Shown here piece by piece: positions 59,112 through 64,000 of a DNA stretch of 64,000 nt. This stretch comes from JAFEDN01 sp963818985 (GTDB taxonomy: Bacteria; Pseudomonadota; Gammaproteobacteria; Coxiellales; Coxiellaceae). The DNA lies in NCBI GenBank assembly GCA_963818985.1, contig CAWFUJ010000008.1:186001-250000 (forward strand), in the 5' to 3' direction. The position numbers and the translations under genes are program-made. The notes under the pieces were generated by a model, which saw only the letters and a program-made list of their open reading frames with translations, had not been told where the DNA came from and did not search any database. The number at the start of each line of letters is the position of its first letter. Within the stretch, counting starts at the first letter, position 1.

Positions 59112-59759
59112 CTACCCGGCTTCTTCCAAAGTAATCAAGCCTTCTCGAATAGCCATTAAAGTGAGAGCGACATCATTGTCCACAGCAAGTTTTTCAAAAA
59201 TTCGGCTACGATAGCTGTGAACGGTTTTAGGGCTTAAGAATAATTTTTCAGCTATGTTTTTAACAAAATTGCCACGAATAACCATCATCATCACTTCCAT
59301 TTCTCGATCGGAAAGCTGATAAAAAGAAGATTTTGATTGGGTATCGATTTTTGCTAAAGCTAAACGGCTGGCTACTTCTGGACTGATAACCCGCTGGTTA
59401 GCATACACTGCTTTGATTCCACGAATTAATTCTTCCTTAGAAGTATTTTTAGTTAAATACCCTTGCGCGCCTGCTTCTAAAAGTCGAAATGGAAATAAAT
59501 CGTTGACTGCAGATGAAACCACCAGAATTTTTAAATTGGGATCTATGCGCAGTAAGCGAGAGGTGACTTCTAAGCCTGAGATATCTGGAAGTTGAAAATC
59601 TAAAATGGCAACCTGCGGTCGCAATTCTCGAACTAATTGTACCGTCTCAATGCCTGTGCTGGCTTCACCCACTACTTGGATATCTCGAGTATCTTGAAGC
59701 ATTTGGCAAATACCTTGGCGAATTAAAGCGTGGTCGTCAGTCAATATGACTTTAATCAT
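59112..59759 (-). CDS. uvrY: UvrY/GacA/LetA-type response regulator, copy 2
   Basis: The 215-residue protein is almost identical to copy 1. Differences I see cluster in the first 60 residues (GICQMLQDT versus GIRHMLHDT, STG versus SSG, VAIL versus VIIL, RID versus RVD). Asp54 and the DNA-binding helix are intact. Start ATG 59759 matches copy 1; the frame is open to 59804. Both copies share the upstream TTGACTCAATTGACCG. Confidence 0.92.
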   Translation of the reverse strand: MIKVILTDDHALIRQGICQMLQDTRDIQVVGEASTGIETVQLVRELRPQVAILDFQLPDISGLEVTSRLLRIDPNLKILVVSSAVNDLFPFRLLEAGAQGYLTKNTSKEELIRGIKAVYANQRVISPEVASRLALAKIDTQSKSSFYQLSDREMEVMMMVIRGNFVKNIAEKLFLSPKTVHSYRSRIFEKLAVDNDVALTLMAIREGLITLEEAG

Positions 59760-59947
59760 TTTTTGCCTCACCGAATTTAGTAGATTTGCAAAGACATTTT
59801 GCACATATCGGTCAATTGAGTCAACATAAATGTATTAAAAAGAAAAATCTCAAATGATGATAGTTATTCGTGGCAATTGATTATAAAGATGCCTATCTAG
59901 ATCTCGAATATTGATTACCTGACGTCGGGCAGAGTATTATCTAGATT

Positions 59948-60556
59948 ATGAAATTAACAAGGTTATTAAAATTATTAATTTTTTGCTCCGGATTTTTGTT
60001 AATTCTCCCCCTTTCTGCAAGTGGGGTTGATTCTCCAACTGCCTACCAAATCGAAATTATCGTATATTCTCACATGACCGAAGCGGGATTGAAATCTGAA
60101 TATTGGCCTGAATTACCGCCGATAACCATCCAACCCGATACTTTAGAATTGTCTGCGGAACAAATCCTGCCTGAAAATAATTGGCGACTTAAAGAAATCC
60201 ACAGAAAACTTGAAAACAATCATTATCCAATTCTATTGCATATTGCATGGCAAGAGTCAATCGATGATTTACGAAAAGGAAGAGTCATTCATTTAGAAGG
60301 TGGTCTAACATACAATAATGACCGCCGACAAATGGATGGTACTTTTTCAATTTTTTTACAACGTTATTTTAATGCACACTTCAACTTACTTTTTTTGCAA
60401 AATATAGTGTACGATAATAATGAGAGCGAGAATTCCTTTCTCACATTTAAAATTAATGAAAATTTGAGAATGCGCAGCAATGAACTTAATTATATCGATC
60501 ACCCACTATACGGAATATTAATCCAAATCAATCCAATCACATTGGTTGAAAAATAA
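59948..60556 (+). CDS. csiV: CsiV family periplasmic protein
   Basis: The 202-residue protein has a signal peptide (LLIFCSGFLLILPLSASG) and the CsiV pattern: YQIEIIVYSHM near the start, YPILLHIAWQES in the middle, and MRSNELNYIDHPLYGILIQI at the end. CsiV family proteins are cell-wall-linked periplasmic factors. The stop overlaps the next start (TAATG), so the two genes are coupled. Confidence 0.8.
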   Translation: MKLTRLLKLLIFCSGFLLILPLSASGVDSPTAYQIEIIVYSHMTEAGLKSEYWPELPPITIQPDTLELSAEQILPENNWRLKEIHRKLENNHYPILLHIAWQESIDDLRKGRVIHLEGGLTYNNDRRQMDGTFSIFLQRYFNAHFNLLFLQNIVYDNNESENSFLTFKINENLRMRSNELNYIDHPLYGILIQINPITLVEK

Positions 60557-61848
60557 TGTCAAAAACTCTAACCAAAAAAAATAAATTAGCCATAGTCTCT
60601 TGGTGTTTATTTGATTGGGCCTATTCACCTTTCGCCGTATTAATTACAACTTTTATTTTCGCCACATATTTTACTCAAAAAGTCGCCATCAATGAAATCA
60701 TTGGTACCAAACAATGGGCTGATGCCAATGCTTTGGCAGGGTTAGTAGCCGCTTTATTAAGCCCAATATTAGGCGCTATTGCCGATTACGAAGGCCGTCG
60801 CAAACCATGGATATTTTTCTTTATGATTCTTCTAATTATATCCTCAGCCAGTCTATGGTATATCCAACCTAGCGCCAGTTATGTGCATCTTGCCTTATTT
60901 TGGATTGTCATCGGAACCTTTGCTCTTGAGGTCGGTTCGGTATTTTACAATGCTATGTTAGAGGAATTGGCACCTCCAAATTACTTAGGCCGATTATCCG
61001 GTTGGGGTTGGGGCTGTGGATATTTAGGAGGTCTCATTGCACTCATTATAGCGTTGCAAGTATTTGTGCTCAATGATGGCCGATGGTTGGGCTTGAATCC
61101 ACAAACAGCAGAGCAAGTACGTATTTGCGGACCATTGGTAGCTGTCTGGTTGATTGTATTTTCTTGGCCAATGTATGTGTTTACTCCAGACCAACCCACA
61201 ACTGGGATTGGGATCATTAAAGCCAGCCATCGTGGTTTAAAGTCATTATGGATGACGTTAAAGCTGCTACGCCATCAATATAAAAATATACTTATGTTTT
61301 TAATAGCAAGGATGGTTTACATAGATGGTTTAATAACCATATTTGCATTTGGAGGCATTTATGCAGCCGGAGTATTTCATATGAGCATGGCTGAGGTCAT
61401 TCAATTTGGCATCGGCATGAACTTTGCTGCAGGGGTAGGAGCTGCTATTTTTGGTTGGATGGATGATAAAAAAGGGCCTAAATTAACTATTTTGCTAACC
61501 TTATGCTTAATGATTGCTTGCGGTATCGGCATCGTATTAATTCATAGCAAATTATGGTTTTGGATTCTAGGTATGGGGCTTAGCTTAGGAGTTGGCCCGG
61601 TACAGGCAGCCAGCCGCTCGCTATTCATTAGAATTGCCCCTCCGCAATTAATTACTGAATTATTTGGTTTATATACTTTATCTGGCAGAGCCACTTCTTT
61701 TATGGGTCCATGGATCTTAGGCTTGATCACCGTCTATTTTTCTAGCCAACGAGCAGGAATTAGCACCGCATTTTTATTTATGGCCGTGGGCGGAATTTTA
61801 TTATTTTTAGTTACCATGCCTCCTTCTTCGCCTAACACTCCTGAATAA
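60556..61848 (+). CDS. UMF1/Atg22-like MFS transporter
   Basis: The 430-residue protein has about 12 membrane helices. It starts with the UMF1 hallmark WCLFDWAYSPFAVLITTFIFATYF and has GAIADYEGRRKPW and RSLFIRIAPPQLITELFGLY. UMF1 (also called Atg22-like) proteins are putative solute exporters, with iron or amino acids proposed. It is translated with csiV. A short GC-rich spacer follows, convergent with mltB. Confidence 0.88.
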   Translation: MSKTLTKKNKLAIVSWCLFDWAYSPFAVLITTFIFATYFTQKVAINEIIGTKQWADANALAGLVAALLSPILGAIADYEGRRKPWIFFFMILLIISSASLWYIQPSASYVHLALFWIVIGTFALEVGSVFYNAMLEELAPPNYLGRLSGWGWGCGYLGGLIALIIALQVFVLNDGRWLGLNPQTAEQVRICGPLVAVWLIVFSWPMYVFTPDQPTTGIGIIKASHRGLKSLWMTLKLLRHQYKNILMFLIARMVYIDGLITIFAFGGIYAAGVFHMSMAEVIQFGIGMNFAAGVGAAIFGWMDDKKGPKLTILLTLCLMIACGIGIVLIHSKLWFWILGMGLSLGVGPVQAASRSLFIRIAPPQLITELFGLYTLSGRATSFMGPWILGLITVYFSSQRAGISTAFLFMAVGGILLFLVTMPPSSPNTPE

Positions 61849-61905
61849 TTTGGTCATAGTATTTACCCCTCTCCCATCTGGGAATAGGCGGCCTGAAAAA
61901 GTGCT

Positions 61906-62910
61906 TTAACGATGACAAATTTGATCGGCTAAGTAACCGACGGTACTTATATAATAATTAGAATCATTCCAAGTTTGCAAAACTCTGAAATTCGGCATCA
62001 TCATTAGGGTGATTCCTCCTTCAGAAGGATTGCCAACTTGAATAATAGACGCCGGCAATTGATCATTTGGCCATGGCTTATTACCGTGAACATGCACGCC
62101 TAATTTTCTCCATTCACCGACCGGTTTTATAATAGCTTTGCCTATTAATGCTTGATCAAAACCCGCCGGCAGATTGACTTGATCAGCCCAGGGTTCATCA
62201 CGACGCCAGCCATTCTTTGCCAAATAATTAGCGATCGAAGCCAATGCATCAGGTATACTTTTCCAAATATCTTTATGACCATGACCTTCAAAATCAACCG
62301 CATATTTATACCAACTCGAAGGTAAAAACTGTGGATGACCACTCGCCCCTGCCCATTCACCTTTGAAATCTTCTAAACGAACCTGACCATCTTGAACCAT
62401 ACGTAAGGCCTCGATTAATTCTTTACGGAAAAAAGCAGGACGTTTACTATCATAAGCCAGCGTAGCCAGGGAAGGAATGACCGGAAAACTTCCCATAAAA
62501 TGACCGTAATCAGTTTCTAATCCCCACAATGCAGTTATAAAACAAGGATCGACTCCATAAACATGGGTTATTTTATTTAACAAGGCATGATGCTTAGCAA
62601 ATTCCTGTCTTCCCAATTCAATGCGCTTACTATCAGCCCGACTATGCCGATATTCTAAAAATGTAATCCGTCTTTCCGGTTGGGTATGATAATAATGCAG
62701 GACCTTAGGACTTGGCTCTGGAATGCGGCTAAAGATTTGGTCAAAAAAATCAGGTCTTATTCCGGATTTTATTGCCTCATGACGCAATTGATGTACCCAG
62801 GCCGACCATGACATCTTATTTTCAGTAGGCTCTCCTTGTGGTTGAGCAAACCCAACACACATAAAAAAACTAGTAAAAAATATTACTAATGATTTTTTTA
62901 GCCACCCCAT
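61906..62910 (-). CDS. mltB: Lytic murein transglycosylase B family
   Basis: The 334-residue protein has a signal peptide (SLVIFFTSFFMCVGFA) without a clear lipobox. It has the catalytic Glu in WGLETDYGHFMG (about 131), the block GASGHPQFLPSSWYKYAVDF and ANYLAKNGW. It cuts peptidoglycan to 1,6-anhydro products in the periplasm. His in GHPQF replaces the Gln usual in MltB, as in MltB-related paralogs. Confidence 0.9.
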   Translation of the reverse strand: MGWLKKSLVIFFTSFFMCVGFAQPQGEPTENKMSWSAWVHQLRHEAIKSGIRPDFFDQIFSRIPEPSPKVLHYYHTQPERRITFLEYRHSRADSKRIELGRQEFAKHHALLNKITHVYGVDPCFITALWGLETDYGHFMGSFPVIPSLATLAYDSKRPAFFRKELIEALRMVQDGQVRLEDFKGEWAGASGHPQFLPSSWYKYAVDFEGHGHKDIWKSIPDALASIANYLAKNGWRRDEPWADQVNLPAGFDQALIGKAIIKPVGEWRKLGVHVHGNKPWPNDQLPASIIQVGNPSEGGITLMMMPNFRVLQTWNDSNYYISTVGYLADQICHR

Positions 62911-63031
62911 AAAAACTCCTTTTTATCAAAAATTGTTAAAAATGACCCAGTCTGGTTTATTTCAACCGATAATTACTGGTAATATTAGACCATCATCAAT
63001 TTTATTTCTTAGAAAACTTAGGAGACGGCTC

Positions 63032-63694
63032 ATGGCAGATGCCAAAACGGCTGGTTTAGCAGGTATAATTGCCGGTCAAACCAGTATCGCCACCGTAGGG
63101 AAAGAAGGCGTTGGGTTAAGTTATCGCGGCTATACCATTGAGGATTTAGCGGCCAATGCAAGCTTTGAAGAAGTGGCTTATCTGCTTATTTATGAGGAAT
63201 TGCCCAATCCTGCACAATTAAAAAACTACAATCAAAAACTCATTCAATTACGTCGTTTACCAAACTCATTGAAAGCAATACTTGAACTGATCCCTGCGAC
63301 TGCTAATCCTATGGATGTGTTGCGCACTGGTTGTTCGGTCTTAGGTGTCTTGGAACCTGAATCAAAAAACCACTCGGGGCAAGAGATTGCTAATCGCCTT
63401 ATCGCTTTATTCCCTGCCATGCTCTTATATTGGTACCATTATCAAAATAGTCAACAACGTATCAACACCGAACTGGATACAATTGGCACCCCAGCCTATT
63501 TCTTACAGTTATTACATAATGATCCACCAGAACCATGTCAAATTGAAGGCTTGAATATCTCATTGGTTTTATATGCCGAACATGAATTCAATGCCTCAAC
63601 CTTTGCAGCGCGAGTAACCGCTGCAACCCTTTCAGATTTTTATTCGTCCATTTGCAGTGCAATCGGCACATTACGAGGTCCTCTGCATGGCGTG
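63032..63694 (+). CDS. prpC: 2-methylcitrate/citrate synthase, truncated at a sequence junction
   Basis: Start ATG 63032 (MADAKTAGLAGIIAGQTSIA) has GGAG seven bases upstream. About 220 residues follow the PrpC pattern: LSYRGYTIEDLA, VLRTGCSVLG, YAEHEFNASTFAARV and SAIGTLRGPLHG. The next residues should be GANEAAM but turn into VKSTGTRVLGNE and a stop at 63728. The catalytic C-terminal third is therefore missing. The break is at the point where base composition changes, so it is probably an assembly join and not a mutation. Confidence 0.85.
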
Positions 63695-64000
63695 AAGAGC
63701 ACGGGAACGCGGGTGCTGGGAAACGAATAGGTAAAGGGCTCGCCCTTCTCGAGCGCCTCCTCCAGTGTGGTCAAAGGAAAGCCCGAATCTGTCGTGAGGA
63801 AAGCGCGTTCCGGGTCCGCAGTCACTAAGGTGGAACCCTTTTGCCCACATGCCGGCCGAGCGTGGTAGCCGAGAATGCTGAGCAGAGGCTCCGCTTCTGC
63901 ACAGTTGGTGACGCGTATTGTGCCGCTCGATCCGGCCAGCACTTGAAGCTGTCTCGCCTGGTGAAGATAGCGGTCGATCAAGCGCATATACTCGGTTGGC
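63690..64000 (-). CDS. Foreign GC-rich coding fragment, partial
   Basis: On the reverse strand a frame is open from the window edge (PTEYMRLIDRYLHQARQLQ) through YHARPACGQKGSTLV, TADPERAFLTTDSGFP and FPSTRVPVLF, losing sense near 63695. Codon use is strongly GC-rich in third positions, unlike every other gene here. The style recalls soil Acidobacteria-type proteins, but I cannot name the family. The frame continues beyond the window. Confidence 0.6.

Larger units (their letters stand above)
56205..59825. repeat. Duplicated and inverted regulator-Rpn module
   Basis: A unit of a UvrY-type regulator and an Rpn gene runs rightward from about 56208 to 58180. A second unit runs leftward from 59825 to 58563, with a 5'-truncated Rpn. 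The two Rpn ends continue into matching flanks (58128-58182 and 58563-58617, about 50 bases, inverted). Between them lies a decayed miniature copy. A further regulator scrap (GTTATTCGTGGCAATT) is at 59862-59877. The homology begins at TTGACTCAATTGACCG in both units, which may be the module edge. Confidence 0.8.

Overview
The window is AT-rich, densely coded bacterial DNA. The gene order uvrC-pgsA-tRNA(Gly-Cys-Leu), the GacA/UvrY/LetA-type response regulator, CsiV, RseP and the class II fumarase point to a gammaproteobacterium. Very large orphan proteins, decaying genes and dispersed palindromes suggest a host-associated Legionellales/Coxiellaceae-like organism (inference). The last ~310 bases look foreign: they are GC-rich and break the prpC reading frame, so they are probably an assembly chimera.

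Layout. 1-4.2 kb: end of rseP, a POT peptide transporter, and a biotin-dependent acyl-CoA carboxylase alpha subunit carrying an in-frame palindromic insertion. 4.3-18.2 kb: four very large unknown paralogs (1100-1146 aa) arranged as two copies of a two-gene operon (B2-A2 and B1-A1), each with its own similar promoter. 18.3-21.1 kb: tRNA-Leu/Cys/Gly, pgsA, uvrC, tRNA-Ser. 21.5-25 kb: a Bax-inhibitor-1 protein and three tandem pesticin-type muramidases. 25-29.2 kb: an RND efflux pump pair. 29.2-32.6 kb: tRNA-Arg, a large perfect hairpin, fumC, a GT39 glycosyltransferase. 32.8-37.8 kb: four consecutive genes (TPR methyltransferase, fabV, ABC-2 permease and ATPase) broken by many single-base losses. 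37.8-41.2 kb: a membrane-anchored RRM protein, phhB, trmB, tRNA-Gly, mutY (frameshifted), yggX, tRNA-Phe.

41.1-53.3 kb is an island bounded by tRNA-Phe and an exact 44-bp copy of its 3' half. It carries proline dehydrogenase, Ada, a DHA2 efflux pump, LysE, nitronate monooxygenase, GNAT and GFA proteins, a secreted GDSL lipase, alpha/beta hydrolases and remnants of HxlR, NmrA and AbiE toxin-antitoxin genes. I recognise no integrase. 53.3-56.2 kb: a frameshifted unknown protein and amtB. 56.2-59.9 kb: a duplicated and inverted module of a UvrY-type regulator plus an Rpn nuclease with GISQ repeats; the second Rpn copy keeps only its intragenic C-terminal frame. 59.9-63.7 kb: csiV, a UMF1-type transporter, mltB and a truncated prpC.

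Strongest candidates for something new: the duplicated giant-protein operon, the tandem muramidases, the regulator/Rpn module, and the palindromic element inserted in frame in a carboxylase. All functional names come from motif recognition only; no database search was possible.
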